DNA of 10,108 bases from CAZWSX01 sp964636985 (GCA_964636985.1 CAZWSX010000072.1:1-10108); one strand, 5' to 3'; positions 1-6,837 are shown, counted from the first letter of the stretch. Notes: a model not told the origin generated them from the letters alone. Numbers and translations: made by a program.

Positions 1-99
1 AAGATTCCGTTGGCCGTAGATTACGATGTGAAGAGAATTTTTCAACGGGCTGCTATCTCCCACTCTCAACTTTCTCGCGTGCAGCCATGGATGGAATGA
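1..99 (+). CDS. 3' end of an upstream gene, partial
   Basis: The first reading frame from the window edge is open for 32 codons and ends at TGA 97-99. Its residues (IPLAVDYDVKRIFQRAAIS and so on) look like ordinary protein. The stop overlaps an ATG at 96-98 in an ATGA arrangement, and that ATG is the second in-frame start of the portal gene, which suggests translational coupling in a phage operon. No family can be named from so short a tail. The portal frame is also open to the window edge, so which frame is coding here rests only on residue composition and the ATGA overlap. Confidence 0.3.
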   Translation, partial: KIPLAVDYDVKRIFQRAAISHSQLSRVQPWME

Positions 100-1412
100 C
101 TCGGCGCAGTGCCGCACAACTCGACTCCACGCCGGCCGAACGTTGGGTGGGCCACACGGCGACGGCGCACTACACGCCCGTGATCATCCCGCCGCTGCGT
201 TATCCGCGCGATCTGCCGCGACTCAACGCCGAGTGGGTTCGCCGCATGTTGTCCGATAGCGCGGTCCAACTCGCGCTGGCGGCGCGAAAGGCGCCGCTTC
301 TTTCGGTCGAGTTCGCCTATCAAGAGCAAGGTCGCTGGTTGCCTGGCATACGCGCGAGCGATCCCGCCATTGGGCAATTCGTTCACCGACAGTTGCAGCG
401 ATTGTGGAAACGTGGCATCGCGAGGCTACTCGACTCAGCGCAGATTTGGGGCTGGGGCGCCGGCGAAGTTACGTTTCGCCGCACGCGCGATGCGCAGCTC
501 GAAGTCGACCAGATCCTGGTCCGCGACCACGAAGATGTTCGTCCGGTAGTGCAAGACGGGGCCATCATCGGCGTCGAATTCCGCCGTCTGCAGAAGACCC
601 AATCGAACCGCCGCGGGCAAGACAAAATCGCGCTCGCCTTCCCCCGCGCCATCTGGCACGCACACCATCCGCAGTCGGGCCAGTGGTTCGGCTGGACGGT
701 ACTAGCTGCTGCATTTTCCCCTTGGTGGGACAAGCACAGCAGCGGCGGCGCGCTCGATGTCCGTCGCCTCTTCATGACCAAAGACGGCTACCGCGGCACG
801 CGAATCTACTACCCCTCAGGCTACAGCACGGTCCAGCAGCCCGACGGAACCACCAAACAAGTTCCGAACCACGAAATCGCCATGCAGATCGTCGAGACGA
901 TCCGCACAGGCGGAGTCTTTGCGCTGCCAAGTGAAGTCGATGCCAACGGCACACCACGCTGGAAAGTCGAGGAATCGCAGGTCAGCAATAACCCCTCGCA
1001 CATCCTGCAATATCCCAAGGAACTCGACGCCGAGATCCTCAACGCCATGGGGATCGCCGACGACGTCCTCAAAAGCGAAGCGACCGGTTCTTGGGCCGGC
1101 AAAGCCGTCCCCCAGCAAGCGACTTACTGCATCCTCGAACAGTGGCTCAGCGACTTGATCTGCGACGTCGATCGCGTGATCGAAAAGCTCGTCGAAATCA
1201 ACTTCGGACCAGGGCACCAGTACGAGATCAGCACCAGGCCACTCGCCGATCAAATGCTCGCGCAGCAAAGCGGCGCGGGGCCCGCGCCGGATGCCAAACA
1301 AGTAGACGCTCCTAAGACGCGCGCTCCATCTCGCGTCCAAAGCGGCGATACACCGCAACTTAGCGACTTGCTGCGGATGGGACTCGACTCCCCATGGCAG
1401 CGTATGGGATGA
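87..1412 (+). CDS. Phage portal protein (DUF935/Mu gp29-like)
   Basis: Portal proteins form the dodecameric ring at one head vertex through which the terminase pumps DNA and to which the tail attaches. Recognition rests on the overall layout: an N-terminal arm, an alpha/beta region (residues about 60-190), a GWTVLAAAFSPWWDK-type segment (202-216) like the conserved G-x-S/T-x-L helix of DUF935 portals, and a C-terminal clip/stem region containing NAMGIADDVLKS and ATGSWAGKA (319-340). After residue 390 the sequence turns polar and low-complexity. Length (441 aa) fits the family. The start may be ATG 87 or ATG 96; the latter overlaps an upstream stop as ATGA, and neither has a strong Shine-Dalgarno. 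In the same frame, after the TGA at 1410-1412, comes a linker-like sequence, so the C-terminus may have been longer in an ancestor. The portal call is by family resemblance, not by a diagnostic catalytic motif. Confidence 0.75.
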   Translation: MDGMTRRSAAQLDSTPAERWVGHTATAHYTPVIIPPLRYPRDLPRLNAEWVRRMLSDSAVQLALAARKAPLLSVEFAYQEQGRWLPGIRASDPAIGQFVHRQLQRLWKRGIARLLDSAQIWGWGAGEVTFRRTRDAQLEVDQILVRDHEDVRPVVQDGAIIGVEFRRLQKTQSNRRGQDKIALAFPRAIWHAHHPQSGQWFGWTVLAAAFSPWWDKHSSGGALDVRRLFMTKDGYRGTRIYYPSGYSTVQQPDGTTKQVPNHEIAMQIVETIRTGGVFALPSEVDANGTPRWKVEESQVSNNPSHILQYPKELDAEILNAMGIADDVLKSEATGSWAGKAVPQQATYCILEQWLSDLICDVDRVIEKLVEINFGPGHQYEISTRPLADQMLAQQSGAGPAPDAKQVDAPKTRAPSRVQSGDTPQLSDLLRMGLDSPWQRMG

Positions 1413-1607
1413 GACCCGAATCAACCTCGCGCGCCCAAAGGGGGCGTATGGATCAAAGACGTTTTTTATGAGGGTGGAGAGTTCATCCCCTTAAAGGACT
1501 TCAACCAGGCGTCTCAAGCACAACGTCAAATCTTCGAGGAGAAATGGCGAGCCCAGGATGCGCCTCGCTATTGGACCGCCAACCGTAGTACAAGACGAAG
1601 CAAATAA
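1413..1607 (+). pseudogene. Startless linker remnant between portal and toxin
   Basis: Directly after the portal stop, and in the same frame, 64 codons are open until TAA 1605-1607. They contain no ATG, GTG or TTG. The first residues read DPNQPRAPKGGVWIKDV, which resembles the NQPRxPxG..GGxW linkers that I recall near toxin modules in phage-associated proteins. The next part (FIPLKDFNQASQAQRQIFEEKW) also looks like real protein. Around 1560-1590 the protein-like character passes to the frame of the downstream toxin gene. The simplest reading is one longer portal-linker-toxin or linker-toxin gene, now broken by an in-frame TGA (possibly from CGA) and by a frameshift (net +1, i.e. one base gained or two lost). 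Sequencing error could give the same picture. Confidence 0.45.
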
Positions 1608-3093
1608 GGCCGACGACAAACTTGCACAGTACGGACGGATCGATGGCTACGACGAGACCTTTGACAACTTCACGCAAGAGCAGTTGGATCGCCCCAACGC
1701 GTTGGCAAGGCAAGCTTGGACGCAACGGCAGAACCTACCGGCGTTGCGAGGTGATGCCGCAGCCAAGTACATCAACGCAATCTTGGAAAAGGCACTCGGT
1801 CGGCCGCCAAGGCGCATGCCGGGATGGGAGTGGCCATATCAGAACGAGATAACGACCGGTAGCGAAATAGACGGCCATCGAACCAGCGAGGAGCAATTTG
1901 GTTCACCAGGAATCACCGTATCCAAAGAGCAGGACCTGGTTGCATCGGACATTCTGATAGGCGAATTGCTTGAGTCGGGCGCTGCGGAGTCTTTCGAAGT
2001 CAAGGCAATGCGAATGGCCGCATGGGGGATTTTGCCGTGGAGCCATATCACAACCGAATACATCAGAGTCGTAACGAAGGACGGGACATTCATCTTCGAG
2101 GGAAGCACTGATGTGCTGTACTCGGCCAGTCGCGAGACTGAAATTGAATATAAGCCGTATACGCTCATAGCGGCCTATCCTGCGAACACGAGTCCGGCTG
2201 CGGCCGTGGATCACTTTAAGTCGTTCCATACAGTGGACAACGACTTGGCGCGGGCAAGGTCAATCGAGAATGAGCTGACCTTCGCACTGCACTTGCTCCC
2301 CACAGGAGCGGCAATCGACCAGGCCCGCGAAGGGCAATATGGCGAAGCTGCCATCTCCGGCGTTGCTGACGCGTTGCTACTTGCGGGAAGTCTTGCACGA
2401 GCCGTCCGAGCTACGGCTGAGGCTCGTAAGATCGTCTTGTCTAGCCAACAATTGGCGAAGCTGACAACGATCGAACGCCGAATTGCAATCGCTGAAAGCG
2501 TACTGAATCACTCCGTCGGTGGCTATCGAGTAGGACAGTCCTATTACAACTTCACGAACAAAGACGGTTCCAAAGCAGAAGGTGCGGGACAGGCGGCCGA
2601 TGCGCTGCTTCGACTCTTTTCGGGGACTCTTTCGACACGAGCTCTCGCAAAGAAACCAAATTTGCCGCGAGCCAGCGCGTCCTCGAAAGCGACGAGTGGC
2701 GTGGGCGCAGGTCTTCTTGCGGACGACTTCCACTTCTCACATAACCGTCACTATGAACTGAATCCGAAACACGGACCCGAACCAAAAACTGTACGTGGAA
2801 AATACATTGGCAAACGCCCAACAAACCCGGAAACTACACTGCAAGGGTCTTTAGCTCTGGGCGGAAATTCCCAGAAGCGACGGATCGGTTATGATCCCGA
2901 CACGGCCGAGATTTCGATCTTTGACCGCGATCGGGACTGGTGGGATCGAATGGATGATGGGGATCCAATTCAAATTGGCGGTATTTGGCACGGGCACGTT
3001 AGACCCTGGGATCAACTAAACCTTCAAATGAAAAAGACGCTAATTGATGCGGGTATGTTTGATCATAAAGGAAACTACATTGGCGGAGAATAA
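1558..3093 (+). CDS. Polymorphic-toxin-like protein with C-terminal toxin domain
   Basis: This 511-residue protein shows a modular layout. Residues 1-225 are polar with no family I recognise. Residues 240-365 are an Ala/Gly-rich helical stretch (ALHLLPTGAAIDQAREGQYG, then DALLLAGSLARAV) of the kind that precedes toxin domains. A linker follows, then a compact C-terminal domain (about 390-511) rich in conserved-looking polar residues: HYELNPKHGPEPK (398-410), KRRIGYDPDTAEISIFDR (440-457), IWHGHVRPWD (477-485 region) and a final KKTLIDAGMFDHKGNYI segment. From memory this resembles the domain annotated as polymorphic toxin type 17, but I cannot verify that; Arg441, Asp456, His478 and His480 are candidate active-site residues. 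There is no signal peptide. The next gene overlaps its end, as immunity genes commonly do. ATG 1558 has only a distant GAGGAG (1536-1541), and upstream coding remnants suggest that the original start lay further left. A nuclease activity is a guess. Confidence 0.72.
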   Translation: MRLAIGPPTVVQDEANKADDKLAQYGRIDGYDETFDNFTQEQLDRPNALARQAWTQRQNLPALRGDAAAKYINAILEKALGRPPRRMPGWEWPYQNEITTGSEIDGHRTSEEQFGSPGITVSKEQDLVASDILIGELLESGAAESFEVKAMRMAAWGILPWSHITTEYIRVVTKDGTFIFEGSTDVLYSASRETEIEYKPYTLIAAYPANTSPAAAVDHFKSFHTVDNDLARARSIENELTFALHLLPTGAAIDQAREGQYGEAAISGVADALLLAGSLARAVRATAEARKIVLSSQQLAKLTTIERRIAIAESVLNHSVGGYRVGQSYYNFTNKDGSKAEGAGQAADALLRLFSGTLSTRALAKKPNLPRASASSKATSGVGAGLLADDFHFSHNRHYELNPKHGPEPKTVRGKYIGKRPTNPETTLQGSLALGGNSQKRRIGYDPDTAEISIFDRDRDWWDRMDDGDPIQIGGIWHGHVRPWDQLNLQMKKTLIDAGMFDHKGNYIGGE

Positions 3094-3817
3094 TAGAAAC
3101 AAACTAAAGTACGAGGACACTTCACATGGACAATGGTCCAAACGCACTGTGAGTGAGTTGCGAGATAACGACCTTCATCATTTCTATGTGTGTTTGCCAC
3201 ACATTATGCACGACGAATCTCTCGATGACGCGTGGAAGGTCCATCTTGGCTTGAGCCTGCTTGGCGAAGAAAAAGATGGCTCGCGCCGAGCGCGAGTTTG
3301 GGATGCGCTCACGGTCCTCGCGCGCGTCGCTCCGCAATGCGACCTAACGGTAGCGGCGAGCCACGCGTGGTCGTTCATAGATTCGTTTACAAGCGATGAC
3401 GCGGCGAACGCGGAATTGTGCAGCGTCCAAGATTTCCTCAGCGACGTAAGGATTTTCGCGCACAACGAGAACGCGGATACGTCGAAGGTCGCGTTGCAAG
3501 CAAAGTCGAAATCACGTTTTACGGTGTTCACAGCGTTTCGCGCCATGTGCGTCCACCATGACCTCGCATCCGCGGGAAAACGCGCCCTTGAATTGTCAAA
3601 TGAAACGGACTTCGTCCTCCGTGAATCTGGATTAGATGGAATAAGCGTCATCTATACCCGGCCGGATTGTGACCCTGGGACACTCGGCGCGTTGCGAGGT
3701 GCTTTCTCTCAAACGCTGATTGACCACAATACTGATGGGCACTGGTATGTGCGGAAGGCCAATCAGTTCGCACTGTTCTTTCGGGACCAATTCGACAAGG
3801 AGTACCCTCTCGACTGA
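3080..3817 (+). CDS. Candidate immunity protein for the upstream toxin
   Basis: I do not recognise the family. The 245-residue product is soluble, acidic to neutral, and has no signal peptide or membrane segment; it reads as mixed alpha/beta with helical stretches around SRRARVWDALTVLARVAP and KSRFTVFTAFRAMCVHHDL. The frame is open from TTG 3044, but I place the start at TTG 3080 because AAAGGAAA (3067-3074) lies 5 nt before it; this gives a 14-bp overlap with the end of the toxin gene (TAA 3091-3093). An overlapping soluble gene directly behind a C-terminal toxin domain is the classical place for a cognate immunity gene, which would bind and block the toxin in the producing cell. That role is inferred from position only. 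It is followed by 118 bp without a gene before the small terminase. Confidence 0.65.
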   Translation: MAENNRNKLKYEDTSHGQWSKRTVSELRDNDLHHFYVCLPHIMHDESLDDAWKVHLGLSLLGEEKDGSRRARVWDALTVLARVAPQCDLTVAASHAWSFIDSFTSDDAANAELCSVQDFLSDVRIFAHNENADTSKVALQAKSKSRFTVFTAFRAMCVHHDLASAGKRALELSNETDFVLRESGLDGISVIYTRPDCDPGTLGALRGAFSQTLIDHNTDGHWYVRKANQFALFFRDQFDKEYPLD

Positions 3818-3935
3818 AAACTCCCAATGCGGCAAGGAGCGAGAAGCTTAGCCCCTAGTCTAGTGCGCTAGCCGGGCGACCAGGCAACTCCCGCGACCGG
3901 CTGCGTTTCTCCGTTTCCTCTTCTTCCGCACTTCT

Positions 3936-4373
3936 ATGGCAACTCGAAAGAAACAGCAACCCGTTGCGACAAATACAGCTGCCGACGATCAACGCCTCGC
4001 CTACCTCACATCCATCCGGCACGGGCTCACTCCAGCAACAGCAGCCGCCGCGGCGGGCGTAACGCTGAAGACGGCACAAACATGGCGAACCGAAGACGAA
4101 TCGTTCGCGCACGAGGTCAAGCTCGCTCGCGAGGCCGGCAAGGCCGCGCTCGTCGCAACCGTTGCCGAGGCCGGTAAGAAAAGCTGGCAGGCCGCGGCAT
4201 GGCTGCTCGAGCGGTTGCACCACGACGAATTCTCCCGCATCGATCGTCTCACGCCGCGCGATCTCGAACGAGCAGTCGAACGCTTCGCGAAACGGCTCCT
4301 CCTCAAGCTACCCGAGTCGATGCATGGCGTTATTCGCGAAGCAGCGCGCGAGTCGCTTGAAGACGTGCCTTAG
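3936..4373 (+). CDS. terS: Terminase small subunit-like HTH protein
   Basis: Small terminase subunits recognise the phage packaging site and load the large subunit on DNA. This 145-residue protein has an N-terminal basic stretch (ATRKKQQ), then a helix-turn-helix (about 22-55, LAYLTSIRHGLTPATAAAAA followed by GVTLKTAQTWRTED) with the repeat-like Ala-rich first helix and the TW residues typical of phBC6A51-type small terminases. A helical segment follows (60-100, with EVKLAREAGKAALVA and SWQAAAWLLERL) that would support oligomerisation, and then a charged C-terminal helix. The family's usual length is about 140-180 residues. The large terminase lies 125 bp downstream on the same strand, which strongly supports the call. 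No good Shine-Dalgarno precedes ATG 3936; the leader is pyrimidine-rich. A generic HTH DNA-binding protein is the alternative. Confidence 0.75.
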   Translation: MATRKKQQPVATNTAADDQRLAYLTSIRHGLTPATAAAAAGVTLKTAQTWRTEDESFAHEVKLAREAGKAALVATVAEAGKKSWQAAAWLLERLHHDEFSRIDRLTPRDLERAVERFAKRLLLKLPESMHGVIREAARESLEDVP

Positions 4374-4381
4374 TTCCCTCG

Positions 4382-4418
4382 CAGGCGGAGGTTGTTTCCT
4401 CGACCTTCTTTCCGCCTG
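4382..4418 (+). repeat. Inverted repeat between the two terminase genes
   Basis: CAGGCGGA (4382-4389) and TCCGCCTG (4411-4418) form a perfect 8-bp inverted repeat with a 21-nt loop, starting 8 bp after the small-terminase stop. There is no T-run after it, so it is not a standard terminator. It could be an mRNA stem or part of the packaging signal, which often lies near the small-subunit gene; neither role is shown. Confidence 0.35.
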
Positions 4419-4458
4419 ACAATGGGCCATCTGGTCTTGCGGAGCCCTTCTCCACTTC

Positions 4459-4478
4459 GACGGACAGGATTGTCCGTC
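4459..4478 (+). repeat. REP-like perfect palindrome GACGGACA-GGAT-TGTCCGTC
   Basis: An 8-bp perfect stem with a 4-nt loop lies 20 bp before the large-terminase start, followed by CTACGGATCC. It resembles short dispersed palindromes (GGACA...TGTCC) that I recall from intergenic DNA of planctomycete genomes. No poly-T follows, so it is unlikely to be a terminator. In mRNA it would form a tight hairpin just before the terL start and could lower translation initiation. Confidence 0.5.
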
Positions 4479-4498
4479 CTACGGATCCTTCTCATTGG

Positions 4499-5989
4499 AT
4501 GAAACCTAAAAAGCCTCACGCTAATAGCCGGCAGCGGGTGTTCGATCGGCGAGTCGCGCGGCACTTTGTCCGGTTGTGGCCCAAACGCTCCAAGACCTCA
4601 TCAATTGAGCCAGGCGAGCGGCCGCGTTACTTCGCCCATCGTCCTTATCCGCGACAACAAGCATTCCTGGACCTGCTGTGCGAGGAAGCCTTCTTCGGCG
4701 GTGCGGCAGGCGGCGGCAAGAGCGATGCGATCTTGATGGCCGCGCTCCAGTATGTCGACGTTCCTGGTTACTCGGCCCTCATCCTGCGGCGAGATTTTCC
4801 CCGCTTGGCACTGCCAGGGGCAATCATGGATCGAGCGCAGGCGTGGCTGGCGGGAACGGCCGCTCGCTGGAATCGGCAGGAGAAAACCTTTCGCTTTCCC
4901 AGTGGGGCCAAGTTGCAGTTCGGCTATCTCGATTCCCCGCGCGATCGCTATCGCTACATGTCGAGCGAGTTCCAGTTCATCGGCTGGGACGAGTTGACTG
5001 AGTTCGATCTCGGCGACGACGAGAACAACCCGTATCTATTCCTCTTCAATCGACTTCGCAAGACTGGCGAGATTGCTGCCCCACTGCGGGTGCGCTCTGC
5101 CAGCAATCCCGGCAACATCGGGCACCTGTGGGTCCGCAACCGTTTCATCAAGGAGGCCGGGTTGCCCGACGCGCGCGGCGTGTGCCGCGTCGATCTTCAT
5201 CGCGCGTTCGTCCCTTCGCGCATCGCCGACAACCCGGCTCTCGACGAAAACGCGTACCGTCGCAGCTTGATGCACCTTCCGCCTGTCACGCGGCAGCGAT
5301 TGATGGAAGGGGATTGGGACGTCGCCGAAGGGACGCTCATCGACGCCGCATGGTTCGCACGATATGAAGTCGCCGACAACGCGATGTGGATGCTCAATGA
5401 AACGACCCGCGCCGGCCTGATCGATACGCGAGTGTGCCGCCGCTTCGCGACCATCGATACAGCGGGCTCGTCGCGACAGAAGACCGATGAACGCAAGGGG
5501 AAGCCTGCCAGCTATTCGGTGATCGGGATCTGGGACGCCTGCGGATCAAAACTCTTCCTGCGGCACGTGGTGCGAGGGCGCTTCGAATGGCCGGAGCTCA
5601 AGGCCCGTGCCATCGCCACACTCAAAGAATGGAAAGCGTCGAGGACTTACATCGAGAATCAAACCGTCGGCCCCGCGCTCGCGCAGGAGTGCAACGCTGC
5701 CGGCTGCCAGGCAGAGACCATCTCGGCCGTCTTGCCGGGCATGACACACGCCAGCACCAGCGCTAAGCTCGATCGGGCCATCGCGGCCGGACTCTTCGAG
5801 CGCCTGGAACAGCGAGAACTCTTCTTACCGCGAACTGCCGACGCCCCATCTTGGCTTGCCCCTTACGAGGCAGAACTCACCAGCTGGCGCGGCGAAACGA
5901 CCGAGACGAGCGACCAAATTGATATGACCAGCTATGCCGTGTGGCTCACTCGCATCGACACGACCATTACCGGAGGGCTCATCAAATGA
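4499..5989 (+). CDS. terL: Phage terminase large subunit
   Basis: This is the packaging motor: an ATPase that drives DNA through the portal and a nuclease that cuts concatemers. The 496-residue length is typical. ATPase half: YPRQQAFLDLL adenine/Q-type motif (50-60), Walker A GGAAGGGKS (67-75), Walker B FIGWDE (160-165, catalytic Glu165), and coupling motif SASNPGN (200-206). Nuclease half, RNase H fold: FATIDTAG with Asp320, a hydrophobic YSVIGIWD strand (339-346), TYIENQ with Glu386, and SDQIDMTSYA with Asp475, which complete the acidic triad. All key residues are intact, so the gene is probably functional or only recently lost from selection. The first about 40 residues are basic and may be extra. 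The start is ATG 4499 without a clear Shine-Dalgarno, behind a palindrome. The stop TGA 5987-5989 overlaps the ATG of the next gene. Confidence 0.95.
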   Translation: MKPKKPHANSRQRVFDRRVARHFVRLWPKRSKTSSIEPGERPRYFAHRPYPRQQAFLDLLCEEAFFGGAAGGGKSDAILMAALQYVDVPGYSALILRRDFPRLALPGAIMDRAQAWLAGTAARWNRQEKTFRFPSGAKLQFGYLDSPRDRYRYMSSEFQFIGWDELTEFDLGDDENNPYLFLFNRLRKTGEIAAPLRVRSASNPGNIGHLWVRNRFIKEAGLPDARGVCRVDLHRAFVPSRIADNPALDENAYRRSLMHLPPVTRQRLMEGDWDVAEGTLIDAAWFARYEVADNAMWMLNETTRAGLIDTRVCRRFATIDTAGSSRQKTDERKGKPASYSVIGIWDACGSKLFLRHVVRGRFEWPELKARAIATLKEWKASRTYIENQTVGPALAQECNAAGCQAETISAVLPGMTHASTSAKLDRAIAAGLFERLEQRELFLPRTADAPSWLAPYEAELTSWRGETTETSDQIDMTSYAVWLTRIDTTITGGLIK

Positions 5990-6177
5990 GCAAGCAAGGG
6001 GAAAGTAGCCCCTGGATCAGCACGGGCGAAGCGGCCTTGATCTTGGGCGTTACGTCACAAACCATCCGCCGGTATGTTCGCGACGGGCTGCTGCAGAGCT
6101 TCACGCTGCCGTCGGGAGATATACGGGTGAAGCGCAGTGAGGTGCTGGCCTGGTTAGGCGGCGCAACGAAGAGTTGA
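5986..6177 (+). CDS. Excisionase/MerR-type winged HTH protein
   Basis: The 63-residue protein is a single helix-turn-helix domain of the HTH_17/excisionase type: WISTGEAALILGVTSQTIRR (10-29) is the recognition segment with the GEAA-LGV-TI-R pattern, and GDIRVKRSEVLAWL (44-57) is the wing and last helix. Members bind DNA as phage or transposon excision factors or as small regulators. ATG 5986 overlaps the terL stop as ATGA, and GGAGGG (5972-5977) sits 8 nt before it, the best ribosome binding site in the module; an earlier in-frame ATG at 5941 lies inside terL and is less likely. Coupling to terL suggests co-expression. No integrase is visible in the window, so a role in excision cannot be assumed. 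Confidence 0.9.
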   Translation: MSKQGESSPWISTGEAALILGVTSQTIRRYVRDGLLQSFTLPSGDIRVKRSEVLAWLGGATKS

Positions 6178-6186
6178 AGAGGATTT

Positions 6187-6215
6187 ACCACGGAGATACG
6201 GAGGACACGGAGAAG
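6187..6215 (+). repeat. ACCACGGAG-type degenerate short repeat
   Basis: Directly after the HTH gene, ACGGAG occurs three times at 6190-6195, 6198-6203 and 6207-6212 (spacing 8 and 9). The whole string (ACCACGGAGATACGG, then AGGACACGGAGAAG) matches a pattern I recall as a dispersed intergenic repeat in several bacterial phyla. It may mark the edge of the phage-derived module. Function unknown. Confidence 0.45.
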
Positions 6216-6250
6216 CAGCACCCAGGTCGATGATTGCGTGATCGAGTACG

Positions 6251-6655
6251 TCAGGTTTCTGATTCGCGACGATCCGTCTCAAATCTCATGGCCACGGCGC
6301 TTCGATAAGCGTAGTAGCATAAACCCGACCACACGATAGCGCCAACGATCCCAAGAACCATTTCGCTAAGTGCGCGTCGGATCTCGGGGCTGTGGGTCCA
6401 GTCGGTTTTCGATCGGGGCAAAGCCTGCAACGCGACGCCTGCGACCACGAACGAGGCATAACCGGCGAAAGGAACGGAAAGAATACTGAAGACGACTATG
6501 CCAATTGTCGTTAATGCCTTGCCACCACTCTTGAGAGCAGCTTTGGGCGACTCGTAGAGGTTCTCTGGAAAACGGGACACAGTTGATTCCTGCTCTTCTT
6601 TGCTCCTTACCTCATCTGATGATGGGTGCTCAACCTCCGACGGGGCTTTGCCCAT
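6251..6655 (-). CDS. Small membrane protein, hypothetical
   Basis: The product is 134 residues and not recognised. It has a hydrophilic, acidic N-terminal region (1-45, with SSDEVRSKEEQES), a long hydrophobic stretch at about 49-78 (TTIGIVVFSILSVPFAGYAS and following), a short loop with Trp and charged residues, a second hydrophobic helix at about 98-117 (EMVLGIVGAIVWSGLCYYAY), and a charged tail (FETDRRESET). This suggests an inner-membrane protein with two or three segments and soluble ends. The start is ATG 6655, with GGGG 4 nt upstream. It runs opposite to the phage genes and ends 73 bp from the HTH gene, so the two converge. A 9-bp inverted repeat lies 21 bp upstream of its start and could act on its expression. 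Confidence 0.62.
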   Translation of the reverse strand: MGKAPSEVEHPSSDEVRSKEEQESTVSRFPENLYESPKAALKSGGKALTTIGIVVFSILSVPFAGYASFVVAGVALQALPRSKTDWTHSPEIRRALSEMVLGIVGAIVWSGLCYYAYRSAVAMRFETDRRESET

Positions 6656-6675
6656 TTAACCCCATTTTGAGACGA

Positions 6676-6709
6676 GTTTTTGGGCAGCACTCCAATTTGC
6701 CCCAAAAAC
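6676..6709. repeat. Inverted repeat GTTTTTGGG / CCCAAAAAC
   Basis: A perfect 9-bp inverted repeat (6676-6684 and 6701-6709), extendable to 11 bp with one bulged C, has a short central loop. It lies 21 bp upstream of the start of the minus-strand membrane-protein gene. No T-run follows on either strand. It may be an operator or a 5' untranslated hairpin. A smaller inverted repeat, GATTTT-GGCCG-AAAATC, follows at 6728-6744. Confidence 0.45.
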
Positions 6710-6790
6710 CCGCATCTTATATGGCGTGATTTTGGCCGAAAATCGCCCGAAGGTCGCCGAGAAGCCGAAAGCTTTTCTTGGGTGAGCAGC

Positions 6791-6810
6791 TACTTACAAG
6801 TACTTACAAC
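6791..6810. repeat. Tandem 10-bp repeat TACTTACAAG/C
   Basis: TACTTACAAG (6791-6800) is repeated at once as TACTTACAAC (6801-6810), one mismatch. The junction contains the 8-bp palindrome AAGTACTT (6798-6805). Such a paired site could be a protein-binding or recombination site. It lies in about 300 bp (6656-6953) with no intact gene. Confidence 0.4.
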
Positions 6811-6837
6811 CGCCGAATCACGCTTCGTGGTGTGGTT

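Noticed and set aside
404..934. 176-residue + strand frame inside the portal gene, and long minus-strand frames over portal, terS and terL
   Set aside because: Arg/Ser/Ala-rich composition typical of out-of-frame translation of GC-rich genes; they lie within genes with clear family motifs.
816..1424. 202-residue minus-strand frame opposite the portal gene
   Set aside because: It is the antisense of conserved portal codons and shows no domain of its own.
1544..1588. Short frame from ATG 1544 with good GAGGAG spacing as an alternative start for the toxin gene
   Set aside because: It is in a different frame and stops after 14 codons.
3855..3871. Three CTAG tetramers in 17 bp before terS
   Set aside because: CTAG is often rare, but three copies in a short gap without symmetry or other support cannot be told from chance.
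6676..6720. Possible tRNA 3' fragment or attachment site (frame reading GSTPICP, as seen over tRNA T-arms)
   Set aside because: The T-loop consensus GTTCRA is absent, no cloverleaf can be drawn, and the stem found is better explained as a simple inverted repeat.
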